Numbered from the stretch's first letter, positions 1 to 5,076 are shown. The stretch: 5,952 nt of DNA from Gallionella sp. (GCA_030690245.1 JAUYGW010000080.1:1-5952), one strand, 5' to 3'. A program made the numbers and translations. Notes: generated by a model not told the origin, from the letters alone.

Positions 1-543
1 CTGTATTCGTTCTTCATCATGTTCACCATCGGCATCACCAAGGGGCGCTGGAACACCTTGCTAACCGCGCTGCAGCAGTTCAAGGACGACTACGACCGGA
101 ACCAGCCGATCTGGCGCATCCTGCCGGAGTTCGCCGTCAAGTATCCGCAATATGAGCGCGTCGGCCTGCGCGACCTGTGCCAGCAGATCCACGATGCTTA
201 CAATACGCACAACGTGGCGCGCATGACCACCGAGATGTATTTGTCCGACATGCAGCCGGCGATGAAGCCGTCCGATGCGTTCGCCAAAATGGCGCATGAC
301 GAAATCGAGCGCGTGGAAATCGACCAGCTCGAAGGACGTATCACCGCAGTGCTGCTGACCCCCTATCCGCCAGGCATCCCGCTGCTGATCCCGGGCGAAA
401 TTTTCAACAAGACCATCGTGGACTACCTCAAGTTTGCGCGCGACTTCAACCAGAAGCTGCCCGGTTTCGAGACTGACATTCACGGGTTGGTGGCTGAAGA
501 TGTGAATGGGGAACAGCGCTATTTTGTGGACTGCGTGCTTTAA
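1..543 (+). CDS. Orn/Lys/Arg decarboxylase, C-terminal part (5' end outside window)
   Basis: The frame is open from base 1 and ends at TAA 541-543, giving 180 C-terminal residues. The family comprises PLP-dependent enzymes (fold type I, AdiA/LdcI/SpeF type) that decarboxylate basic amino acids to agmatine, cadaverine or putrescine. Visible family marks are the opening YSFFIMFTIGITKGRW, the C-terminal-domain motif LTPYPPGIPLLIPGE (about residues 118-132 of the visible part) and PGFETDIHG near the end, as in AdiA and lysine decarboxylases. The PLP lysine lies upstream and cannot be seen, so substrate specificity cannot be decided. The ATG at 19 is an internal methionine, not the start. The gene converges on folA, and the large inverted repeat at 543-641 begins on the last base of its stop codon. 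The family is firm, the substrate open. Confidence 0.93.
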   Translation: MYSFFIMFTIGITKGRWNTLLTALQQFKDDYDRNQPIWRILPEFAVKYPQYERVGLRDLCQQIHDAYNTHNVARMTTEMYLSDMQPAMKPSDAFAKMAHDEIERVEIDQLEGRITAVLLTPYPPGIPLLIPGEIFNKTIVDYLKFARDFNQKLPGFETDIHGLVAEDVNGEQRYFVDCVL

Positions 544-641
544 ATCAGGATTGAGGATTGAGGAGCGAGGATCGAGGATCGAGTAAAAACCATTGCTCCG
601 CTTTTATCTCAATCCTCGCTCCTCGATCCTCAATCCTGATT
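543..641. repeat. Composite inverted repeat R1 made of GGATYGA heptamers
   Basis: The left arm (543-576) and right arm (608-641) are inverted copies over 34 bases with two differences. The left side holds five tandem heptamers from 548 to 582 (GGATTGA, GGATTGA, GGAGCGA, GGATCGA, GGATCGA). The right side holds four complementary ones from 609 to 636. The centre (584-607) runs from TAAAAACC to CCGCTTTTA, and nearly the same centre recurs in R3 (1547-1621). A transcript could form a very long hairpin. Between two convergent genes it may act as a bidirectional transcript end, although there is no classical U-tract directly after the stem. The right arm overlaps the last codons of folA. It is presumably one copy of a dispersed genomic repeat family; a genome search is needed to show that. 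Confidence 0.9.
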
Positions 642-1163
642 GCGCCGGTACTCGACGAAGTGATATTCCAGCGGTTCCGTCGTTTCCTGCCGGTGTATTT
701 CGCGTGACACTTCCAGCCATTCCGACCGGTCGAATTCCGGGAACCAGGCATCGCCAATCACATCTTGCTGAATCTCGGTGATGTACAGCGTATCCGCCAG
801 GCCCAGCGCCTGCGCATAAATATCCGCGCCGCCGACCACGAAAACCTGCGGGTCGGCCGCGCAAGCAGCAAGCGCTTCCGGCAATGAATGCGCAACGACA
901 CAACCGTCAATTTTCAGGCTGCGGTCGCGCGACACCACCACGGTGGTGCGTCCCGGCAGCGGCCGGCCGATGGACTCGAACGTCTTGCGCCCCATGATCA
1001 GGTGATGCCCCATCGTGAGCCTCTTGAAATGCTGCATGTCGGCGGGGATGCGCCACGGCAGGGTGTTGTCGATGCCGATGGTGCGGTTCTTCGCCATCGC
1101 GACGATGATTGAAAGGCAGGATCGAGGATCTGGGATTGAGGATTGAGTGGGTGTGGTGGGCAT
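630..1163 (-). CDS. folA: Dihydrofolate reductase
   Basis: This enzyme reduces 7,8-dihydrofolate to tetrahydrofolate with NADPH in the cytoplasm. The 177 residues carry a clear DHFR pattern: LSIIVAMAKNRTIG (17-30), LPWRIPADM with the catalytic Asp42 (equivalent to E. coli Asp27), MGRKTFESIGRPLPGR (57-72) and the cofactor-loop motif VFVVGGADIY (107-116). The family normally starts right at the LSIIVAM strand. Here about 16 extra N-terminal residues precede it, and residues 7-15 are encoded by heptamer repeat DNA. No in-frame ATG, GTG or TTG lies between codon 1 and Met23, so the ATG at 1163 is the likely start. It has no convincing Shine-Dalgarno sequence but lies 8 bases after the stop of the upstream four-helix gene, suggesting coupled translation. 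The stop (TGA, 630-632) also lies in repeat DNA. It shares the strand with thyA, whose product dihydrofolate it recycles. Confidence 0.95.
   Translation of the reverse strand: MPTTPTQSSIPDPRSCLSIIVAMAKNRTIGIDNTLPWRIPADMQHFKRLTMGHHLIMGRKTFESIGRPLPGRTTVVVSRDRSLKIDGCVVAHSLPEALAACAADPQVFVVGGADIYAQALGLADTLYITEIQQDVIGDAWFPEFDRSEWLEVSREIHRQETTEPLEYHFVEYRRNQD
1119..1147. repeat. Heptamer repeat array R2 (partial copy) inside the folA 5' end
   Basis: Four tandem heptamers, GGATCGA, GGATCTG, GGATTGA, GGATTGA, are followed by G. This is the same unit as in R1 and R3, but without the central AAAAACC/CCGCTTTTA segment and without an opposing arm. The array is read as codons 7-15 of folA on the minus strand. 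With R3 it brackets the four-helix-bundle gene. Confidence 0.85.
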
Positions 1164-1171
1164 GATGGCTA

Positions 1172-1528
1172 TCAGGTTTTTTCGGAGAGTGAATTTTTTA
1201 GTCCAGTGAGCATTTTTCCGATTTCATCCATTTGCTTCAGTAGGTCAGAAGCTTTGTCTGCTGGAACAAAACACAATCTGACAGCAATTTGAGTTTGGGT
1301 TTCAAGTTCCATCAACGAGCCGTATGCGATGGAAAGGTGATTGATATATGCTCCGGTCAATTTCCGCCCGTGCCCTTCGGCAATGTTGGATGGAATGGAA
1401 ACTGCAGCCCTTCTTGCTTGTGATACAAGTCCGAACCGCTCTTCATTGGGGAAAGTGGCAGTGGTTTTGTAAATCTCCGTGACAAGATCCATCGCTTTTT
1501 GCCAAACCAGCAGGTCGCTATGCTTCAC
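1172..1528 (-). CDS. Four-helix-bundle protein (23S rRNA intervening-sequence / S23 family)
   Basis: This 118-residue protein has the hallmarks of the TIGR02436/PF05635 family: DLLVWQKAMDL (5-15), TATFPNEERFGLVSQ (23-37), RRAAVSIPSNIAEGHGR (39-55), and GSLMELETQ (70-78). Homologues were first seen as ORFs inside 23S rRNA intervening sequences, and the Avd protein of diversity-generating retroelements has the same fold. The cellular role of stand-alone members is unknown, and no reverse transcriptase is seen here. The start is a GTG at 1528, chosen because AAGGAG lies 7 bases upstream (1536-1541) and the N-terminus MKHSDLLVWQ then fits the family. Its bases are visibly more A/T-rich than thyA and folA. 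It sits between these two genes with heptamer repeats on both sides (R3 upstream, R2 just past its end), which suggests an acquired cassette. It ends 8 bases before the folA start. Confidence 0.92.
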   Translation of the reverse strand: MKHSDLLVWQKAMDLVTEIYKTTATFPNEERFGLVSQARRAAVSIPSNIAEGHGRKLTGAYINHLSIAYGSLMELETQTQIAVRLCFVPADKASDLLKQMDEIGKMLTGLKNSLSEKT

Positions 1529-1535
1529 GAATAAT

Positions 1536-1541
1536 CTCCTT
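1536..1541 (-). promoter_or_regulatory. Shine-Dalgarno site of the four-helix gene
   Basis: AAGGAG on the minus strand lies 7 bases before the GTG at 1526-1528. It decides the non-ATG start, which no in-frame ATG nearby could replace without losing the family N-terminus. Confidence 0.75.
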
Positions 1542-1546
1542 GGTTA

Positions 1547-1621
1547 GGATTGAAGGGCGAGGCTTGAGGAAAAACCTGTGCCCCGCTTTTAACTCGATCC
1601 TCAATCCCCGCTCCTCGATCC
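1547..1621. repeat. Composite inverted repeat R3, second copy of the R1 element
   Basis: The left side holds three degenerate heptamers (GGATTGA, AGGGCGA, GGCTTGA, 1547-1567). The right side holds four complementary ones (TCGATCC, TCAATCC, CCGCTCC, TCGATCC, 1594-1621). The centre at 1570-1591 starts AAAAACC and ends CCGCTTTTA, as in R1, differing only at a few inner bases. R3 has the same orientation as R1, and like R1 it starts at the stop codon of a minus-strand gene: base 1621 is both the last base of the thyA TAG and the first G of the first heptamer. The arms are less perfect than in R1, so it is probably an older or more decayed copy. It fills the gap between thyA and the four-helix gene. 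Confidence 0.85.
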
Positions 1622-2415
1622 TAGATTGCCACGGGCGCCTTAATCGCCGGATGCGGGTCGTAGCCCTCCAGCGTGAAATCCTCGAACTTGAACTCAAAAA
1701 TATTCCTCACGCCGGAATTGATGCGCATGACCGGCAGTGGACGCGGTTCACGCGACAGTTGCAGATTGGTCTGTTCCAGATGGTTGAGGTACAGATGCGC
1801 GTCGCCGAAGGTGTGCACGAAGTCGCCGGGTTCGAGGCCGCATACCTGCGCCATTATCAACGTGAGCAAGGCATAGGAGGCGATGTTGAACGGTACGCCG
1901 AGAAAGATGTCCGCGCTGCGCTGGTAGAGCTGGCAGGAGAGTTTGCCGTCCGCGACGTAGAACTGGAAGAACGCATGGCAGGGTGCGAGCGCCATCTTGT
2001 CGAGCTCGCCGACATTCCAGGCCGAGACGATCAGGCGGCGCGAATCGGGGTTCTTTTTGATCTGCGCAATGACTTCGGCAATCTGGTCCACCGCGCGCCC
2101 GTCCGCCGTGGCCCACGAGCGCCACTGCTTGCCGTATACCGGGCCGAGATTGCCTTGCTCGTCCGCCCATTCGTCCCAGATCGACACGCCGTTTTCCTTG
2201 AGATAGCGGATGTTGGTGTCGCCCTGCAAAAACCACAGCAGCTCGTGGACGATGGACTTCATGTGGCACTTCTTGGTGGTGACCAAGGGGAAGCCGTCCT
2301 GCAGGTTGAAGCGCATCTGGTAGCCGAACACGCTGACCGTGCCGGTGCCGGTGCGGTCGGATTTTTTCGTGCCGTGGGTCAGCACATGTTGCATCAAGTC
2401 TAGGTATTGGCGCAT
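1621..2415 (-). CDS. thyA: Thymidylate synthase
   Basis: ThyA methylates dUMP to dTMP using 5,10-methylene-THF and releases dihydrofolate. The protein has 264 residues, the same length as E. coli ThyA, and appears collinear with it. Visible active-site residues are Arg21 (DRTGTGT), the nucleophile Cys146 in [13 protein letters not shown], Arg126-Arg127 ([11 protein letters not shown]), Arg166 in LYQRSAD, Asp169, Asn177 ([10 protein letters not shown]), and His207/Tyr209 in GDAHLY. The C-terminus ends [14 protein letters not shown], as expected for an intact enzyme. The ATG at 2415 fits the family N-terminus (MRQYLDLMQ), although the region before it shows no strong Shine-Dalgarno site. It is the first gene of the minus-strand cluster thyA, four-helix gene, folA, and is divergent from the M17 peptidase. 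Its upstream region is dominated by the CACAGAG palindrome. Confidence 0.98.
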   Translation of the reverse strand: MRQYLDLMQHVLTHGTKKSDRTGTGTVSVFGYQMRFNLQDGFPLVTTKKCHMKSIVHELLWFLQGDTNIRYLKENGVSIWDEWADEQGNLGPVYGKQWRSWATADGRAVDQIAEVIAQIKKNPDSRRLIVSAWNVGELDKMALAPCHAFFQFYVADGKLSCQLYQRSADIFLGVPFNIASYALLTLIMAQVCGLEPGDFVHTFGDAHLYLNHLEQTNLQLSREPRPLPVMRINSGVRNIFEFKFEDFTLEGYDPHPAIKAPVAI

Positions 2416-2420
2416 GTGAG

Positions 2421-2441
2421 CTTGAACAAAATAAATTCAAG
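2421..2441. repeat. Small inverted repeat just upstream of thyA
   Basis: CTTGAA (2421-2426) and TTCAAG (2436-2441) are perfect inverted copies around an A-rich 9-base loop. They lie 6 to 26 bases before the thyA start, in its leader. It could be a weak hairpin or an operator; nothing else supports a function. It touches the left edge of the CACAGAG palindrome. Confidence 0.4.
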
Positions 2442-2517
2442 CCACAGAGAACACAGAGCACACAGAGAGAGTGGTGAAGCGCTGGGTTTTCTCTGTGATC
2501 TCTGTGTCCTCTGTGGC
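2441..2517. repeat. Palindromic repeat of CACAGAG nonamers between thyA and the M17 peptidase
   Basis: The left arm has three 9-base units ending in CACAGAG (2441-2449, 2450-2458, 2459-2467). The right arm has three units starting with CTCTGTG (2491-2499, 2500-2508, 2509-2517). The arms pair over 28 bases with three mismatches around a loop of about 21 bases (2469-2489). Similar GCCACAGAG...CTCTGTGGC repeats are, to my knowledge, dispersed in many bacterial genomes, with no settled function. Here it fills about half of the 153-base divergent intergenic region, so it would lie in or next to the leaders of both genes. Confidence 0.88.
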
Positions 2518-2568
2518 AAATGGTTTTTTACGAGATAATGGCAAAATACATCATTTATCGAGGACGCC

Positions 2569-4011
2569 ATGCTAGCACAACTCACCCTGTCCCAGACCCT
2601 GCCCTCCACCCCGTCAGCCACGCACCTGCTGGTGTTGCTGCCAACATCCAAGATACTCCCAAAAGACCTGCCGCATGTCGCCTTGCTCAAGGCCGTGCTG
2701 GCACGGCGCGACATGAAGGCCGAGGAGCTGGCGAAATCGCCGGTGGCCGCGAATGCCGAGAACGGCGCACTGGTGGCGTGGGGGATGCTGGATTTTGAAA
2801 AGGACATGTTTGCGCAGCAGGTGCAGGTGCGCAAGGCGTTGCAGTTGCTGCTGGCAGAAAGCCCCAAGAGCATCGACATCGTCGTGCTGGGCGACGACGC
2901 GCAGCGCAAACGCGCCGCCGAGCTGGCGGTATACGGCGCATGGGTGAACGGCGCGCTGCTGCCGGTGCACAAGAAAAAGGACGAGCGCAAGCCGCTGCAA
3001 AAGATCGAGCTGTATGGTTTTGCCGACAGGAAAATCTTCGTGCCGCTCAAGGCGCAGGCGGAAGGCAACCTGTTGTGTCGCGAGCTGACCGTATTCCCGC
3101 CGAACGAACAGACGCCGGGAATATACCGCGAGCAGATAAAAAAGTTGGCGAAGCGGCATGGCTGGCAGCATGAAGAATTCGACATGAAGAAGCTGCGCAA
3201 AATGGGCGCGGGTGCGTTCGTCGCCGTGGGGCAGGGCAGCGATCCGGAAGACGCCGCCATCGTGCATCTCTCGTACCGTCACCCCAAGGCCATGCAAACC
3301 GTCGCGCTGGTCGGCAAGGGCATCTGCTTCGACACCGGCGGGCACAACCTCAAGCCGTCGCGCTACATGCACAACATGCACGAGGACATGAACGGCTCCG
3401 CCGTCGCGCTCGGCATTTTGCTTGCCGCGACGCAGAGCAAATTGGCGGTGAATATCGACTGCTGGCTGGCGCTGGCGCAGAACCACATCAGCCCCAAGGC
3501 GTACAAGCAGAACGACATCGTCAAGGCGCTCAACGGCACCACCATCGAAATCATCCACACCGATGCCGAAGGCCGTATGGTGCTGGCCGATACGCTGACC
3601 CTGGCAGCGCGTGCCAAACCCGACCTGATTATCGACTTCGCCACGCTCACCGGCAGCATGGCAACCGCCCTGGGCGCGCGCTATTCGGGCGTGCTGGGCA
3701 ACCGCGACGAACTGGTGCAGCGCGCGGTCAGTATCGGCAAGCAATGCGGCGAGCGCCTGTGCGCCTTCCCGCTGGACGAGGACTACGAGGCCGGGCTGGA
3801 ATCCAAGGTCGCCGACATCAAGCAATGCTCGCTGACCGGCGATGCCGACCACATCCTCGCGACACGCTTCCTGAAACGCTTCGTCGACGATGTGCCGTGG
3901 CTGCATATCGACCTCTCATCCAGCCGCTGCGAAGAGGGATTGGGTATCGTCGCGAGCGACGTCACGGGGTTCGGCGTGGCTTGGGGGCTGGGGATGTTGA
4001 GTAGTCGTTAG
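2569..4011 (+). CDS. M17 family metallo-aminopeptidase (leucyl aminopeptidase family)
   Basis: The 480-residue cytosolic peptidase has an N-terminal alpha/beta domain (about 1-165) and a C-terminal catalytic domain. M17 enzymes are typically hexameric two-metal aminopeptidases that remove N-terminal residues from peptides. By alignment with E. coli PepA the metal ligands are Lys250 and Asp255 (LVGKGICFDTGG), Asp273, Asp332 and Glu334 (HTDAEGRMVLAD). The catalytic residues are Lys262 (NLKPS) and Arg336. All are present, so the enzyme is probably active. Unusual for PepA are GGHNLKPS in place of GGISLKPS and HEDMNGSA in place of the MKxDMGGAA type, so I place it in a divergent M17 subgroup and withhold the symbol pepA. 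The start at 2569 has GAGG at 2560-2563, 5 bases upstream. It stands alone, divergent from thyA. The ORF of similar size on its opposite strand is a shadow. Confidence 0.94.
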   Translation: MLAQLTLSQTLPSTPSATHLLVLLPTSKILPKDLPHVALLKAVLARRDMKAEELAKSPVAANAENGALVAWGMLDFEKDMFAQQVQVRKALQLLLAESPKSIDIVVLGDDAQRKRAAELAVYGAWVNGALLPVHKKKDERKPLQKIELYGFADRKIFVPLKAQAEGNLLCRELTVFPPNEQTPGIYREQIKKLAKRHGWQHEEFDMKKLRKMGAGAFVAVGQGSDPEDAAIVHLSYRHPKAMQTVALVGKGICFDTGGHNLKPSRYMHNMHEDMNGSAVALGILLAATQSKLAVNIDCWLALAQNHISPKAYKQNDIVKALNGTTIEIIHTDAEGRMVLADTLTLAARAKPDLIIDFATLTGSMATALGARYSGVLGNRDELVQRAVSIGKQCGERLCAFPLDEDYEAGLESKVADIKQCSLTGDADHILATRFLKRFVDDVPWLHIDLSSSRCEEGLGIVASDVTGFGVAWGLGMLSSR

Positions 4012-4123
4012 CGACCCTTCGTGAACGGCGAATTTGTGCCGATGTCAAAACAGGGCGGTTTCGAATAATTTTCCAGATGTGGCTATGAGGTCAGGCCGCG
4101 AGATCATCGAACCATAGGGTGAC
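4012..4123. other. Intergenic stretch after the M17 peptidase
   Basis: No gene, clear terminator or recognised repeat is visible here. GTCG...CGAC around the peptidase stop codon could form only a four-base-pair stem, with no T-tract after it. The stretch ends in the apparent ribosome-binding site (AGGG, 4116-4119) of the broken lipoprotein gene. Confidence 0.4.
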
Positions 4124-4295
4124 ATGAAAATGCCGCGTACTGCTCTGGATATTGCTGGGTTGCCTTGCATTGGCCGGTTGCGCGAAATGCACCGGCTTGA
4201 AACCCGATTCGCAAACTCCTCCGGAAACTACTTCAGAAACCCCTGCGGAAAATCTTCCGCTCATGAGGCCCAGAGCGGCTCCATTCGATGACTGA
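4124..4295 (+). pseudogene. Small lipoprotein gene with an apparent frameshift near its start
   Basis: ATG 4124, preceded by AGGG at 4116-4119, begins MKMPR but then runs in the wrong frame to a stop at 4289-4291. From base 4140 the next frame (+1) reads LLWILLGCLALAGC, a hydrophobic stretch ending in a textbook lipobox (LAGC, Cys codon 4179-4181). It is followed by a Pro/Thr/Glu-rich 38-residue mature part ending at TGA 4293-4295. Dropping one base (for example A4139) gives a complete lipoprotein of about 56 residues with a basic n-region, hydrophobic core and lipobox. The lipoprotein frame has no ATG or GTG of its own before the lipobox. It is therefore a recent frameshift, a sequencing error, or, less likely, expression by slippage. 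The family is not recognised. A mature product would be lipid-anchored in the cell envelope. Confidence 0.55.
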
Positions 4296-4341
4296 AAGCG
4301 GCGGATGTTGAAAATTAAACGGGCCAGTTTCAGATAATCAT

Positions 4342-4629
4342 TTACCCGATGACCTCGAAGTTGCTGTAACTGCCATCATGCGGCTCAATTTCGATCCGCG
4401 CCACCTGCGCGCGTTCCGGGCCGCGCCGCGCCCAGCGCACGATGGCATCCACGTCGGCGGGTTCGCCCTGTACTGCGGCTTCCACCGTGCCGTCACTGCG
4501 GTTGCGCACCCAGCCTGCGACCGCCAGATTTTGTGCTTCGCGGCGCATCGAGTCGCGGAAATATACGCCCTGCACGCGGCCATGAATCACGAGGCGTAGC
4601 GTCTTCCTGGGTATGAGTTGGATAGTCAT
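4342..4629 (-). CDS. Acylphosphatase
   Basis: Acylphosphatases hydrolyse acyl-phosphates such as 1,3-bisphosphoglycerate or carbamoyl phosphate. They are small cytosolic enzymes of about 90-100 residues. This 95-residue protein has both signature motifs: GRVQGVYFRDSMRREA (17-32), with the phosphate-binding Arg25, and GWVRNRSDGTVEAAVQGE (39-56), with catalytic Asn43. The C-terminus FEVIG closes the last strand. An upstream in-frame ATG at 4677 would add 16 residues. I prefer 4629 because GGAGG lies 5 bases before it and the shorter form has the normal family length. It appears to be a single gene, convergent with the broken lipoprotein gene. No link to the folate genes is implied. YccX/AcyP-type names would fit, but the family is too uniform to pick a symbol. 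Confidence 0.95.
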   Translation of the reverse strand: MTIQLIPRKTLRLVIHGRVQGVYFRDSMRREAQNLAVAGWVRNRSDGTVEAAVQGEPADVDAIVRWARRGPERAQVARIEIEPHDGSYSNFEVIG

Positions 4630-4634
4630 TTTTT

Positions 4635-4639
4635 CCTCC
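4635..4639 (-). promoter_or_regulatory. Shine-Dalgarno site of the acylphosphatase gene
   Basis: GGAGG on the minus strand, five A residues before ATG 4627-4629, selects the 95-residue start over the longer reading from 4677. Confidence 0.75.
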
Positions 4640-4678
4640 GCAATTTTCCGCCATTGATCCGGAGCGAATGGATTCATG

Positions 4679-4704
4679 GCCTTCGGCAGGCTCAGGCCGA
4701 ACGG
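4679..4704. repeat. REP-like short palindrome upstream of the acylphosphatase gene
   Basis: The sequence contains TTCGGC (4682-4687) and GCCGAA (4696-4701) around the loop AGGCTCAG. It strongly resembles the CCTTCG-n-CAGGCTCAGG-n-CGAACGG palindromes that I know as scattered extragenic repeats in many proteobacteria. It lies 50 to 75 bases before the acylphosphatase start, so it may be in that gene's leader. Only this one copy is in the window. Confidence 0.55.
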
Positions 4705-4708
4705 GGCG

Positions 4709-4837
4709 TTATTTAATTAGCACCACGCCGACAATGTTAGCAGCCAGCGATAAGAATGCCAGAGTATTGCAAGCCCTGAAATATCCATCCACCTGCCCGA
4801 TCCCCCATAACGCACCTCTTAGGCTAAAATTTTTCAA
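4709..4837 (-). CDS. Possible 42-residue single-span membrane peptide (weak)
   Basis: From a TTG at 4837 the minus strand reads MKNFSLRGALWGIG, then through YFRACNT to a hydrophobic end (about residues 26-41, FLSLAANIVGVVLI) and a final Lys before TAA 4709-4711. The charge and hydrophobicity pattern resembles a small membrane protein or the tail of a decayed one. The start is non-ATG and lacks a convincing ribosome-binding site, and the frame is closed a few codons further upstream. It may therefore be a remnant or chance. I do not recognise a family. Confidence 0.22.
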   Translation of the reverse strand: MKNFSLRGALWGIGQVDGYFRACNTLAFLSLAANIVGVVLIK

Positions 4838-4889
4838 AATAATGCCGATAGCCTATCCAAGGGTCGACAGTTTTTAACAAAATTGAAGC

Positions 4890-4893
4890 GAGG
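4890..4893 (+). promoter_or_regulatory. Shine-Dalgarno site of the 58-codon ORF
   Basis: GAGG is followed by TGGATC (6 bases) and then GTG 4900-4902. The good spacing is the main reason for accepting this non-ATG start. Confidence 0.5.
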
Positions 4894-4899
4894 TGGATC

Positions 4900-5076
4900 G
4901 TGATTGCTTTTACTGTGTTGGGATTTATGATCGAGGCTGGGAAGTATTTTGATTTTAACCTTGATATCTTCGCCGATTCGCCTACGGACGCCATGGAGAA
5001 GGCGGTGAGGCAGCATGCGAACCTGGTTGTATCGGGCGTATGCCGGGCCTCCACGGGAAGGCTCGTCGATTACTGA
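4900..5076 (+). CDS. Small hypothetical protein, 58 residues
   Basis: I do not recognise this family. A GTG start with GAGG six bases upstream opens a 58-codon frame ending at TGA 5074-5076. The protein is MIAFTVLGFM, then IEAGKYFDFNLDIF, then ADSPTDAMEKAVRQHANLVVSG and a Cys-containing end (VCRASTGRLVDY). It is soluble-looking, with no signal peptide or membrane span. A beta-beta-alpha-beta order is plausible: strands about 2-11 and 16-24, helix 28-38, strand 41-46. That pattern occurs in several small alpha/beta folds and does not name a function. It stands alone, 131 bases before the DUF2238 gene on the same strand. The coding composition and start site favour a real gene over the overlapping minus-strand frames at 4824-5054, which lack both. 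Confidence 0.5.
   Translation: MIAFTVLGFMIEAGKYFDFNLDIFADSPTDAMEKAVRQHANLVVSGVCRASTGRLVDY

Noticed and set aside
61..483. 140-codon minus-strand frame inside the decarboxylase
   Set aside because: It lies fully inside a clear decarboxylase C-terminal domain and has no features of its own.
584..607. Rho-independent terminator in the R1 centre
   Set aside because: The A and T runs are interrupted, lie in the loop rather than after the stem, and no U-tract follows either arm.
548..636. CRISPR array suggested by regular short repeats
   Set aside because: The units are 7 bases in direct contact without unique spacers, the arms are inverted, and no cas gene is present.
1172..1528. Diversity-generating retroelement suggested by the Avd-like four-helix protein
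   Set aside because: No reverse transcriptase, template repeat or variable repeat pair is visible in the window; the fold similarity alone does not make a DGR.
1540..2403. 287-codon open frame on the plus strand opposite thyA
   Set aside because: It is the antisense shadow of an unmistakable thymidylate synthase in GC-rich codons. Its start lies in repeat R3 and the product has no recognisable domain.
2400..3260. 286-codon minus-strand frame running across the divergent intergenic region
   Set aside because: It crosses the CACAGAG palindrome and the peptidase coding region, is Ser/Cys-rich, and shows no family pattern or credible start site.
2614..3906. 430-codon open frame on the minus strand opposite the M17 peptidase
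   Set aside because: The opposite strand carries every M17 catalytic residue. The shadow product is rich in His, Arg and Gln in the way expected from antisense of GC-rich coding DNA.
4668..4877. 69-codon plus-strand frame in the acylphosphatase upstream region
   Set aside because: It reads through the REP-like palindrome and has no ribosome-binding site or protein-like pattern.
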